Below are positions 1-8,450 of a DNA stretch of 24,139 nt, in pieces (position 1 is the stretch's first letter; every line of letters begins with the position of its first letter). The translations under genes and the position numbers were made by a program. Below the pieces are notes generated by a model. The model was not told the DNA's origin, made no database searches, and saw only the letters and a program-made list of their open reading frames with translations. This DNA comes from Spirogloea muscicola (taxonomy: Eukaryota; Streptophyta; Zygnematophyceae; Spirogloeales; Spirogloeaceae), in assembly GCA_009602725.1 (NCBI GenBank), contig WELB01000042.1:288773-312911 (forward strand), written 5' to 3'.

Positions 1-200
1 CGGCGGCGACGGCGGCGGCGCGAGCGGCGGGCGCGGGCGCCCAACGGTCGGAAGCGGGCCAGCAGAGGCAGGCGAAGGGAAGGGGGGTAATTCCAAAGCC
101 AAGAGCCCCAGACTCCCAGACGCCGGCGCCCACTTCTCCGAGCCTGACCTCTCATTCTTGCCCGCTGAACTCACGAGAAGCTCAGACCCGAACCCAACTT
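1..200 (+). other. GC-rich 5' flank with CGG repeats
   Basis: This stretch starts with an interrupted CGG/GCG repeat (about 1-45) and then becomes mixed sequence leading into the first exon of the tRNA methyltransferase gene. It probably holds promoter or 5' UTR sequence. I see no TATA box or other defined element. The same kind of CGG tract lies upstream of the two other host genes in the window. Confidence 0.4.
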
Positions 201-3182
201 GTGAGCGCGGAGTCGCACCACCGCAAGGCGCTCTCAGCTCTGCGCACGAGCAAGCCCCACGCTGCGTCTGCTGCTGCGAGAGCGCCGCTTGGTGGGGCCA
301 GCCAGTCCGTCGGCGCCCACTTGGGGGCCAGCCTGATGCGCCTGACTGGCGGCCCGCTGGTCCGGGGCCTGCGGCTGGCGGGCCGGCACCTCGGGCGTCC
401 GCCATCGCCGCGGCTGCCCGCCTCCGGGCGTGGCCACGCCGTTGTCCTCCGCCGGCCAGCCTCCTTGAAGCCGACTGGCCGCCCATCGCCGCCTCGACCG
501 CGCCCCAACGGCAGAGGCCTCCTGCCAAGTACGTGTAGTCGTCAGTGGCCCGACGGTCGCAACGGCGGCGGTTACTTCCCATCCTTTGGAACGAAGGTGA
601 AGTCCGAGACTTGGGCTGCGGCAGTGGCCAGTGGTCATGGGCGCCCAGGGGGCGTGCAAGGGCTATGCCACGCTCGTGTGGACTCCGAGCTGTGGCTGGA
701 GGTGCAAGAGAGCTCCAGGCCAAGCCTGCACGACGAGGGCTGCAGGGCTGCCAGTGGCACACCGCCGGTAACCGATTCGCGAGAAGCTGCAGGGCTGAGC
801 GAGCAGCAGGAGGGCCAGCAGCCGCCAGTGCCAGCCGCATGCTCGCAGGCTGCACTCAGGACCGGCTGTGGCCATCGGGGCGGCGGTGGCGGGCCACGCC
901 AGCTGCCAATTAAGCCCCTACTGAAGCCGGAGAAGCGCACGGTGCCGATCGAGCAGCCATTCTCCGAGCTTGGCCTCAAGGATATCCAGGAGCAGGTGCA
1001 GCCCTTGCGTGGCCTCAGGCTTTGGATAAGAGTTGCTGCAGGGGATGTGGGGCACAGGGCTTGCATGAAGATAAGGCCACGTTCCTGCCAACCCATGAGT
1101 GCGCCTCCTGCGGCCCAGGGTTGCTCCAGTTGTTATCTGCAGCAGATGCAGTGAAAGTGTATCGCAGATGAGCAGAAGCTCTACTGTCATAGTACATATA
1201 CATAACAGTCATGACATAGATCTCTCCCCTTCCTGTGGGTGCAGTAAGTGCTATGCATCCAGCAATGAAGGTTTCATCTCAGGCCTTCAATCTGTGGTTG
1301 GTCTGTCTGTCTGCCCGTGCTTAGGTGGGTGGCTGCAGAGTGCGGCAGCATGTAAATCCCCTCAAGGCCTCACTGATGGTGAGCCGCTCCTCCAGGAGGT
1401 CACCCAGCTACTCTTGCACAATGCAGGGAGTGCCATGCTGAGCCCGCCGACCGGCTGCTCCACGCTGGAGTCCTACCTTGGACAGCCCAGCCGCCACAGG
1501 CTGGCGAAGCTGCGGCGGCTGACTGTGGCGTCCAGAGGGGCGATGGCAGACGCCGCTGGAGGTCCCAGACTGGTCGGAGGTGTTTGCTAACCCAAGGCTC
1601 CCTCTCAGCGTGGACATTGGCTGCGGTAAGCACACAGAGCCTTTTGGTCACACGCCTCAGGGATAGTGGTTTCATAACTGGTATGAAGGCTCGGCCATCA
1701 TCCGTCGTGCTCATTCTGCTGGACTGCAAAGATGCGGCAGGAGGAGGGGCATCCTCCAATCAGATTCCCCTGCTTGAAGAGGAAGAGTATGTAACACATT
1801 TGCTGTTACTATGAAAGTATACAGGACCAAATCAGTATTAAGGGTATCGTACCTTTCATCTACTTGCTGCCAAAAGCTAGGCACCATGTCAGGAGCTTTT
1901 TGGTCTTTGAGGTCGAGAAACTTGCACAGGCAGCGGCCGACTGCTGATGGTGCTCGCGAAGCGCAGCAATGGGCTTGAAAATTACCTTGGCCTTGAGATA
2001 CGTGAGCGGGTCAGTCCCTTGATCTCATCGTCCCTCCCGCTGGCCAATTGCAAGGGCCAACGGCCTGCTTAGCTAGCAGCGTCAAGCCGCGAGGCCCTGT
2101 CCCATAGTGCGCGGCAGGCCAGCTGGTCTATAAGTGGTCGCGATACAATACTTACAACCACTTGATGCCGATGCTGGTGACCTCCCTTCACTCCATGACT
2201 GTCTCTTCTCCAGCTCGTGGAGCGCTGCCTGCTGTGGACCCAGGAGCTCTGCCTTTCCAACATGTACGTACTCTCATGTGTGCACTCTCTGCGCCAGCAC
2301 CACGCGACTTGTCGCAGGGTCTTGTCTGTGCCCTGCCTTTGCGCATTTGCATACCTGGATCAGAGGAATTCTAGGCTGCTGTCACCAGTTGCTAGCATTG
2401 GCTATGCAGTGCATACTACGGTGTGAGGAGATGGACTGTCACAGCTGACTCAGTGCAAATTGTCTGCTTGCCAGCCATTTCTTCGTGGCCAATGCCAGCA
2501 TCTCCTTTGACAGCATCCTTGCCACGTATCCTGGCAAGCTCAAGAACGTCTTCATACTGGTGAGATCTGTGCGGCACACGACGAAGCGGCTGCAGGATAT
2601 GCTAGCTTTACACCTCTTATACTCAGGTCGAGACTGCAGCCTCCAATCTTGGTGACAGGAGGATATGTTTGTAAGTGGAGAAATTAAAAGGGTACAAATT
2701 CTGATGCTCTGGGGCCCGTTTGCGTTACGACAGTGCCCCGACCCGCACTTCAAGAAGCGGCATCAAAAGAGGCGGGTGCTGCAGGAGGACCTCGTCCAGG
2801 CGATCGTGAAGCGCTTGGAGCCAGGGGGCCAGGTTCTAATTCATGCCCTCTTGTAGTTGTAAGCCCTCTCATTGACAACATTTTCTGCTTGAGCAGCACC
2901 CGGGATTGACTCTGCTTTGATTTTATCGAAGCTGGCATCTTATGACAGGTCTTCATCCAGTCTGATGTGGAAGGAGTGGCACGCGACATGATGGACCAGC
3001 TGGAGCAGCACGCTGGGCCCTCGCTGGCCCCTGCGCCGCAACACTGCGACGGCACCGCAGCGTGCGCCGACGGGTGGTTGTTGGACAACCCGCTCAATAT
3101 TCCTACCGAGCGAGAGGTGTACGTGCTGAGCATGAAGGAGAGGATGTACCGCAGGTTGTACGTCAGAACCCCAGCGTCTTGA
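201..3182 (+). CDS. trmB: tRNA (guanine-N7)-methyltransferase, organellar TrmB type, 8 exons
   Basis: TrmB-family enzymes use S-adenosylmethionine to make m7G, usually at position 46 of tRNA. Exons I can join: 201-995, 1325-1378, 1550-1625, 1930-2009, 2214-2263, 2475-2559, 2734-2832 and 2949-3182. All introns are GT-AG and every phase closes, giving about 490 residues. Visible blocks are RVRQHVNPL (about 270-278), the SAM-binding loop VDIGCGSGR (304-312), YLGLEIRERLVER, the family signature CPDPHFKKRHQKRR (381-394), GGQVFIQSDV, and a C-terminal NPLNIPTEREVYV ending in YRRLYV. The QHVNPL block and the end resemble the land-plant organellar form rather than cytosolic TRM8. The first exon adds about 265 residues rich in Arg, Ser, Ala and Pro with no recognised domain. 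It may contain a plastid or mitochondrial transit peptide, or an intron I could not place, so the start is uncertain. The core from 1325 onward is very secure. Confidence 0.9.
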
Positions 3183-3720
3183 ACCGCTGACTGGCTTCTC
3201 TCTGACCTGCCCGAGTCACGACTTGACAACCTGGCAAGTGAGCAGGGCGGACTGCAACAAGCTGGCGGAAGAGCAGGACGGACTGCAAGTGGTGGGAGGG
3301 GGGCAAGAAGAGCTCATGGCAAAACAGTGCTGGGTGTGTTTGTACACTGTTTGTACACTGACCAACGGAAGTCCACGATAGACGGCTGGCTTTCTCCAAG
3401 GGCGGCTGTATAAGGCAGCCGAGTGTGTACAGGGGGAGTTTGAGGCTGGATAGTCAAACACTTGGTATGAATCATTGTTGTGCACCCCTCGACCCTGAAT
3501 CCTCAACTTTAAGGGTGTGACAGTAGGGTGTCCTTGAGACTCCCGGACGTGCGCTGGCATGGCAATGACGAACAGTGGCGGGAGTCTCCCCCAGGATGGG
3601 CGAAAGGGAAGGGGGAAGAAGGTGCACGGTGTGCATGAAACGAAAGGGAGGCCAAATCAAGCTATAACAGTGTTCAGGCAAAAGCTAGTGCCAAGTATGG
3701 GGCTATACAAAGTGAAAGAA
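3183..3720. other. 3' flank of the methyltransferase gene
   Basis: Presumed 3' UTR and spacer. It has two short imperfect direct repeats: a GAGCAGG-CGGACTGCAA unit around 3239-3290, and TGTTTGTACAC repeated in tandem at about 3336-3360. From about 3400 onward the sequence is unassigned. It could hold part of an LTR, but I could not identify matching termini or a primer-binding site. No credible coding region is seen. Confidence 0.35.
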
Positions 3721-3840
3721 GGGCGCTCCCACAGACGATGGGGGCTGGGAAAGGCCAGCCCAAGAAGACAAGGTCCAAAGAGCCGGAAGGCGCTTAAAAC
3801 CACACAGCTAGACACGTGACTACCGCAGAGGGAAGCCTTA
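3721..3840 (-). repeat. 3'-terminal fragment of the RLE retrotransposon family
   Basis: The stem-loop at 3741-3762 (GGGGCTGG...CCAGCCC) is followed by a block containing GGTCCAAAGAGCCGGAAGG and CACACAGCTAGACACGTGACTAC. This block recurs at 4470-4570 and 21353-21455, where it leads directly into the antisense stop of the retrotransposon ORF. It is therefore read as the element's 3' UTR on the - strand. Confidence 0.65.
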
Positions 3841-3949
3841 TGTTTGCAATGGGGTCAAGGGAACTGTGCGTCAGCCGGCTGAAGGAGGACTTAAGTAAGC
3901 AGGAGTAAGCACTATAGAGCTAACATCTGATCCTGTGGGCTGGCCTCTC

Positions 3950-4245
3950 ACAGCCTTACTTAGGAAGAGCTGTTTCACTGGAAGATCAGTCAATCGGAGC
4001 TGACTTGGGTAGCCCGAGAAAGAAACAGCTCTTCCAATGCAAGAAGAACGATTCTTCCAGTAGAGGGCGATGGCTGTGGTTGGCCAGCCATTAAAACAAA
4101 ATGACCAAATTTCCGGAGTGGCATGAGAAGCGTTGACGCACCCAGCGGATGTAAGGCAATGGCTGTGATGCCAGCCCAAAGAAAGAAAGATACAGCTTTC
4201 CCAACGTAATGCAATGGCTGTGAGTGAGGCCAGCCCGAGAGAGGT
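3950..4245 (-). repeat. Cluster of three related stem-loop repeats
   Basis: Three short hairpins lie close together at about 4071-4090, 4159-4177 and 4216-4235. Each has the form GGCTG...CAGCC. They are preceded by variants of AGCTCTTCCAATGCAA or AGCTTTCCCAACGTAA. A very similar block occurs alone at 14343-14390. They look like decayed or truncated retrotransposon 3' ends, all antisense to the + strand. Confidence 0.5.
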
Positions 4246-4488
4246 TTGGATGGGCCAGAGCACCTCCACGGAAGCCAGAAAGTGCTGGGGTTCCCTAGAA
4301 AGGAGGAAGATGAGCCCATCCAAGCATTTGTAAGCAGGGTAGAATCATTGGCCCTTCAGCTGCAAGACATTGGAGAGGAGGTTCCGGTCCGATTCTTAGT
4401 TCTTGCCATACTTATGGGGCTCCCGCCTGCATATGATACTGTCAGAGATACATTGCAGATGGTCCGCGGGGAAAGGCCAGCCCAATAA
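4246..4488 (+). pseudogene. Ty1/copia-type gag fragment
   Basis: An open stretch of about 80 codons encodes EDEPIQAFVSRVESLALQLQ, then GEEVPVRFLVLAILMGLPP and YDTVRDTLQ. This is the conserved part of the copia gag region (UBN2/retrotrans_gag family), whose usual signature is a GLP-x-YD core after an alternating Leu/Val helix. Only this core is present. There is no zinc knuckle, protease, integrase or RT next to it, so it is a relic. It is bounded on the left by a stem-loop repeat and runs directly into the next one on the right. Confidence 0.75.
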
Positions 4489-5175
4489 GGATGGAGAAGA
4501 TTCAAAGAGCCGGAAGGAGCCCTTTCTTCCTGACACCAGACAGCTAGACACCTGACTACCGCAGACGGAAGCTCCAATTAATAGAAGAAAGAACGAGAGG
4601 GCTCGCCCATGGAGAAGAGTGGCTGGCAAAGCGAGCCAAAAAGAAATCGACAATAGCCAAAGCCAAAGAAAAGAGGTGTCGAAGAAGGACTACGCTACAA
4701 AACACAAGACGATGCAGAGGGAAGCTCAGTACCCGCGAGTAAGCAACATCAAGTCAGAGTAGCTCGCTGCAGGGAAAGAGGCACTCCGTTGAGACCTTTT
4801 AATAATCACGAGTGAGCAGCAGCAAGTCGGAGCGACTCGCAGCTGGGAAAGAAGTGGCTCTCCCAATGAAGAAGAAAGGGCTCGCCCATTGAGGATAGGG
4901 GCTGGAAAAGCCAGCCCAAAAAGGATGAACGAAGTACGAGAAGGGGGCCAGGGGAAGCGCTTAGAAAAACAAGCACAAGAAAGAAACAAAGCAGCTACGA
5001 AGCACTCAGTAACCCCTGCTAAGCAGCCTCAGGTCAGAGAAGCTGGGCTCCTGGAAGCGGGTTCCCAAACGGGGCAAGGATGCGTGTGAATTAAGAGATG
5101 GGGAGGCCATGTGTGGCCAAGTACAAGGGCAAGCACTCTGACAAATGTAGGTCACCTGCTGCTAAGCTGACCCGT
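4470..5175 (-). repeat. Stack of truncated RLE retrotransposon 3' ends
   Basis: Several fragments follow each other in the same - orientation. Antisense C-termini can be read at 4726-4795 (SASFPAASYSDLMLLTRGY then stop), about 4799-4850 (SDLLLLTRDY then stop at 4799-4801), and about 5006-5060 (FSDLRLLSRGY then stop at 5006-5008). Each is followed, on the - strand, by a different 3' UTR. The 4868-5060 unit includes the stem-loop at 4898-4917 and closely resembles units at 22034-22215 and 22303-22490. The 4670-4795 unit matches the end of the + copy at about 20095-20215. Confidence 0.75.
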
Positions 5176-5400
5176 TCAGTAACCACGAGTCAGCACATAG
5201 AGGTCGCTAATTGATGCCCGAATACCGGACGGCAATCGACAAGGTCTTGAACTACCAGCTAAGGCTCGACCAGCTTTCCGATGCAACGCATGAGCCTGAG
5301 CTCGCTGCAGACAAGCTGACACTCGACGACGGAGGAATGACAAGTAGGCTGCCGGCATGCCCGGCAAGGGCTGTGAAAAGCCAGCCCGAAAAGAATTGAC
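5176..5400 (-). repeat. RLE retrotransposon C-terminus and tail, divergent copy
   Basis: On the - strand the end of an ORF reads ...AHALHRKAGRALAGSS...SDLYVLTRGY and stops at 5176-5178. This parallels the QRSMARALHLRAGRALAAAS...SDLRLLSRGY end of the better copies. Downstream of the stop (about 5110-5175) the sequence matches in reverse complement the direct repeats at 18864-18939 and 19007-19081, which define one 3' UTR subtype. A further stem-loop (5368-5387) marks the tail of another copy. Confidence 0.6.
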
Positions 5401-5473
5401 GAAATGGGAAGAGGTACCTGGTTTAATGTCTCCTCCGTTTGGGAGTGCCAGACGGTGCCGCAACCATTGCGCC

Positions 5474-5559
5474 AGATGTCGACATTCTGATGTCAACATT
5501 CCGGATGCACCGGATGTCGACATTGGTGCCGACATCTGGATGTCTACATCTGCGACGTC
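5474..5559. repeat. Degenerate tandem repeat of GATGTCGACATT
   Basis: Six or seven imperfect 12-14-nt units based on GATGTCGACATT (itself nearly palindromic) follow one another: GATGTCGACATT, CTGATGTCAACATT, CGGATGTCGACATT, TGGATGTCTACATC and variants. They lie directly before a + strand retrotransposon tail. Their function is unknown. Confidence 0.7.
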
Positions 5560-5716
5560 TTTCCGCCTGCTAGCTACTCAGATTTGCATCTACTGACGAG
5601 AGGTTACTGAGACTTCGCTTACTGCTGTCTCAGTCCTTAGCACTCCGACTCCTTCAGCCCTTGTCCATTCTTTTGGGCTGGCCTCTCCCAGCCACCAGTT
5701 AATCTGGCCGCGCTTG
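5550..5716 (+). repeat. RLE retrotransposon C-terminus with complete 3' end
   Basis: The + strand reads ASYSDLHLLTRGY and a stop at about 5608. A 3' UTR of roughly 100 nt follows, ending with the stem-loop GGGCTGGCCTCTCCCAGCC and about 22 further bases (to 5716). The terminal 55 bases are nearly identical to 7749-7802 and 18457-18510. The three copies diverge immediately afterwards, so 5716 is probably the true 3' end of the insertion. Confidence 0.7.
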
Positions 5717-5732
5717 CTTCTACATGGATTCG

Positions 5733-6010
5733 TATCCCCCATTGTGCGGCCCGGCCCACTGGGGGTGGACCTTGGGGCTACCCTCGTCACACCCTTCTCG
5801 GATCACCCGGTGGGAGACGAGTTTGTCCCACTTAACGTACACGGAGCCTTTGGCGAGGCTGCCCTGCACATCATACTTTGAGGGCTCGCACGGCTGGGCA
5901 CAACCCAACCGCGCACCGTGGCTAACTTTCGCCTTGAGGCGTCGAACACGCTGTTCACCCACGCAAGTACGGGCAATTCGCGTGCGTACCTCTTCACACA
6001 GCGCCCCCAA
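5733..6010 (+). pseudogene. Fragment of a second, related RLE retrotransposon lineage
   Basis: One + frame reads LVTPFSDHPVGDEFVPLNVH, then GAFGEAALHIIL, a stop, GLARLGTTQPRTVANFRLEA and SRAYLFTQR. The HPVGDEF...VHG...LAR order parallels KYADHPVEDEFAALAMDVLG and the later LAR block of the main family, but the rest is clearly different. I read it as the region just after the endonuclease core of another non-LTR element. It is broken by a stop codon, and the upstream domains are absent. Confidence 0.45.
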
Positions 6011-6019
6011 CACGGGGGT

Positions 6020-7065
6020 CACTAGCGACTTCCCACCCGGGACAGGCGTCAAGCACGGTGGGCGGAGTGCATGGCCAAATTTACCCATTTCCAGTGTGTG
6101 TACCGCCCTAAAAGAAGAAACGTTGCGGATCCAGTAAGCCGCAACATTGCAGGGGCTTCTGTGGCGGCTGTCTTGCACGCTTCGGGAATTCAGACCGCAG
6201 ACGTGCGGCCTACCCATGAAGCTGCTCGGCAGTCCACCGCCAACATCTTTGAGCTGTGTGTGCGTATTCGTGATGGGTATGGTACAGACCCATGGTTTGC
6301 AAGGAAGACCAACACATGCACACTCACAAATGACCAAGCCTTCTGGTGGCGAGGTGACGCCATTGTAGTCCGCGACTGCAATGCCTTGCGCAGCAGCATC
6401 TTGCAAGAGCTGCATGAGCCTCCGTATAGTGGTCTTTTGGGTATGGGAGAGACAAAGAAAGCTATCCAGCTTCTCTTCTGGTGGCCGGACTGGCAACTTT
6501 CAAGTGGAGTCTTCTGTGAAGACTTGTGCCACCTGCCAGCGCAGTAAGGCACGCTCTCATAAGCCTGCCGGGTTGCTCCAACCATTGGAGACCTCCGAGG
6601 AACTGGTTTGATGTCAGTGTTACCGCTGACGCGGAGCGGTTGCGACGCCATTGTCGTATTTGTGGATCGGCTTAGTAAAGTGGCCCATTTAGTGCCTACA
6701 AAGGTGTCAGCCAAGGAATTTGTTGATACACTTGTGGATCGAGTTTGGAAATTGTACGGAGTACCCGAGCGGTCCGTGTCTGACCGCGACCCTCGCTTTA
6801 CGGGGCACTTCTGAAAAGAATTGTGCAGGTTTATTGTCACCTAGCAATCCATGTCTACAGCTTTCCACCCACATAGTGATGGTCAGACTGAGCGAATGAA
6901 GAGGGCAGTGGAGGACATGTTAAGGCAGTAAACCCCACCCAAAGTGACTGGGATGAGTACCTTTGCTCCAGCAGAGTACCTTGTGTACAACGCTTTCCAT
7001 GAGTCCACCAAAAACACACCCTTCTTCCTCAAATACGGTCAGCATCCCCGATCATCTTTAGAGGT
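6020..7065 (+). pseudogene. Ty3/gypsy pol remnant: RNase H end and integrase
   Basis: The order of blocks is that of a Ty3/gypsy pol. First comes the RNase H end, RRQARWAECMAKFTHFQCVY then RRNVADPVSR (6044-6150). Next is the integrase H2C2 region, ILQELHEPPYSGLLGMGETK...AIQLLFWWPDW (about 6400-6490). A frameshift leads to VKTCATCQRSKARSHKPAG (about 6515-6570). The integrase core follows: LPLTRSGCDAIVVFVDRLSK...LYGVPERSVSDRDPRFTGHF (6620-6813), then a stop where Trp is expected. STAFHPHSDGQTERM (6854-6898) and, after another stop and frameshift, STKNTPFFLKYGQHP (about 7000-7050) complete it. At least two frameshifts and two stops make it inactive. It ends abruptly near 7065 where an antisense LINE fragment begins. 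No LTRs were identified. Confidence 0.85.
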
Positions 7066-7089
7066 GGGGAGGCCGGAACGTGTCTCGGT

Positions 7090-7600
7090 GGACTGCAGGC
7101 TAGCCTGCAGCAGAGCGGCTAGCGCCTTGCAGAAGTCCGGGTGCTGGATGCATTCTGCCGCGCTCGCCAGGATGCCGGTGTCGAAGGATGTGTACGCCGC
7201 CATCGCCGCCGAAGAGGCAGGGAGGGCTTGGGCCAGGTACAGCGGCTGCTGTGCAATGCACCTCGTTAGCATGGCGAGCGTCAGCTGCATGTCTTGCAGC
7301 TCTTGGAGGCGGTCCGCCGGCCGGAGATGCTCCTGCAGCCGTGCCTGCAGCTGCTCCACCACAGAGGCTGGCGAGCCTAAGGCGACTCTAAGATGAAACA
7401 TCAGACGGCTGCTGATACTTAATCCTCCCAAGGAGAGTGGGGCCCCCAGCGGGTGTCTGACAGCCGGAGGGCAGGCATAAAAGAAGCACTACATAGAAGG
7501 GCCGGCAGGCCCTGCGGGGACCAGGCACAGCATTTCTCCGAAGCCAGAGGGCTGGGCTTTGTCTCTGGGCTTGGCCATTCACAGTTCCGAGTGGTCCATC
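7090..7600 (-). pseudogene. RLE retrotransposon fragment: region after the RT palm
   Basis: The - strand encodes KCCAWSPQGLPA, GCQTPAGGPTLLG, then RLQEHLRPADRLQELQDMQL, TLAMLTRCIAQQPLYLAQAL and AAYTSFDTGILAS. These match in order the longest copy (about 23690-24070: KCAAWSPCGLP, GCQTPANGFTLLG, LPELQDMQLALAMLTKAIAE). The frame is shifted between the SPQGLP and ELQDMQ parts. Both ends are missing, so this is an internal fragment. It abuts or interrupts the gypsy integrase at its left edge. Confidence 0.8.
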
Positions 7601-7639
7601 CTACACGCATTCTGACATAGCGCTTTAGGCCCCTCCTTC

Positions 7640-7802
7640 ATTTGGCCCCTTCGGAGCTTCGTCAATTGCTTTCGGGCTGGCTTTCTACAGGCCTTGCCCC
7701 CATTGGGACAGCCACTTCTCATTCACAGCCCCCGCCCTCTGGGGAAGAGTGCATTCCTTTGGGCTGGCCTCTCCCAGCCACCAGTTAATCTGGCCGCGCT
7801 TG
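7640..7802 (+). repeat. Two successive retrotransposon 3' ends with stem-loops
   Basis: A stem-loop-like segment near 7675-7695 is followed by CCCCCATTGGGACAGCC. A second segment, 7749-7802, is the conserved terminal block with GGGCTGGCCTCTCCCAGCC. A T-run and unrelated sequence follow at 7803. The orientation is +. Confidence 0.6.
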
Positions 7803-8080
7803 TTTTTTCTCTGTGGAAGAGTTCACCACTTTGTGGGTGGGGTGGTAGCCGCACGACAACCGGCGTCGGTCTCACAGAGCCGTGGAACGCTCTGCTCTGA
7901 CGGTTGCGTGGGACCGTGGTCGGTCGCTCCACCGGGAGTTGCGGCGGCCGGCGCGCCGGGGGTGGGGGGCTGGAAAGCGAGGGTCCTGGTAACGTGACCG
8001 TCTGGCGGGGGGGAGGGGAGGAGGAGGTGGGGAGGCGCCCATGGCGGCGGCGGCTCCGGGGCTGACTTTGGACGCCGCCC
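7803..8080. other. Unassigned upstream flank of the receptor kinase gene
   Basis: I see no repeat match or coding signal here. The stretch grades from average composition into GC-rich DNA and ends next to the CGG tracts. Promoter sequence for the downstream receptor kinase is plausible, but no specific element could be recognised. Confidence 0.3.
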
Positions 8081-8091
8081 CTTGAACTCGA

Positions 8092-8262
8092 GCGGCGGCG
8101 GCGGCGGCGGCGGCAATGAGCCGAGGCGCTTGAAGCGGCGGCGGCGGCGGCGGCGGCGACGGCCCGGCGGNCGGGGCCGGCGCCGGAGCCCTCCATCGAC
8201 TGGCAGTACTTGTTCAGCCTGCCGCCGATGTATAACCCGCCGCCGCCGCCGCCGCCGCCGTA
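8092..8262. repeat. Opposed CGG and CCG microsatellites with an undetermined base
   Basis: Two (CGG)n tracts (about 8092-8114 and 8131-8160) are followed by a (CCG)n tract (about 8238-8262). The G-rich and C-rich halves are complementary and could fold into a long hairpin in RNA or single-stranded DNA. The N at 8171 lies in the GC-rich part between them. In one + frame the region reads SIDWQYLFSLPPMYN followed by a proline run. It may be an unplaced 5' exon of the kinase gene or its 5' UTR. Confidence 0.7.
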
Positions 8263-8450
8263 CCGGCCGTCCGGCGAAGGTGCGGCGAGAGGGACGCGCG
8301 CCGCAGAGCCGCCATTGGCGGCAGCGGCGATGGGCGCGGCAGCTGCAAACCTGGATGTGTCGCCCCGCAGGATTGCCGTTGAGCGCAGTCCATGGCGGCC
8401 AGAGCCGGCTCTGACGAGCCCGCTCGGTGGTCTCCTGCGCGGCGGCAGTC

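Noticed and set aside
3400-3560. Possible copia LTR with primer-binding site (TGGTATGAATCA)
   Set aside because: The match to an initiator-tRNA binding site is weak, there is no TG...CA pair of LTR ends, and no second LTR was found.
5211-5399. + strand frame with a protein-like composition (TAIDKVLNYQLRLDQLSDAT)
   Set aside because: The opposite strand carries the retrotransposon C-terminus ending in VLTRGY. The + frame is its antisense shadow and runs into the stem-loop tail.
3721-5400. Regularly spaced repeats resembling a CRISPR array
   Set aside because: Spacing and repeat sequence are irregular, the units are linked to retrotransposon 3' ends, and the genes are eukaryotic and intron-containing.
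5720-6496. 258-codon - strand open frame
   Set aside because: It is antisense to recognisable gypsy RNase H/integrase and LINE-like sequence, shows no domain of its own, and is a by-product of GC-biased codons.
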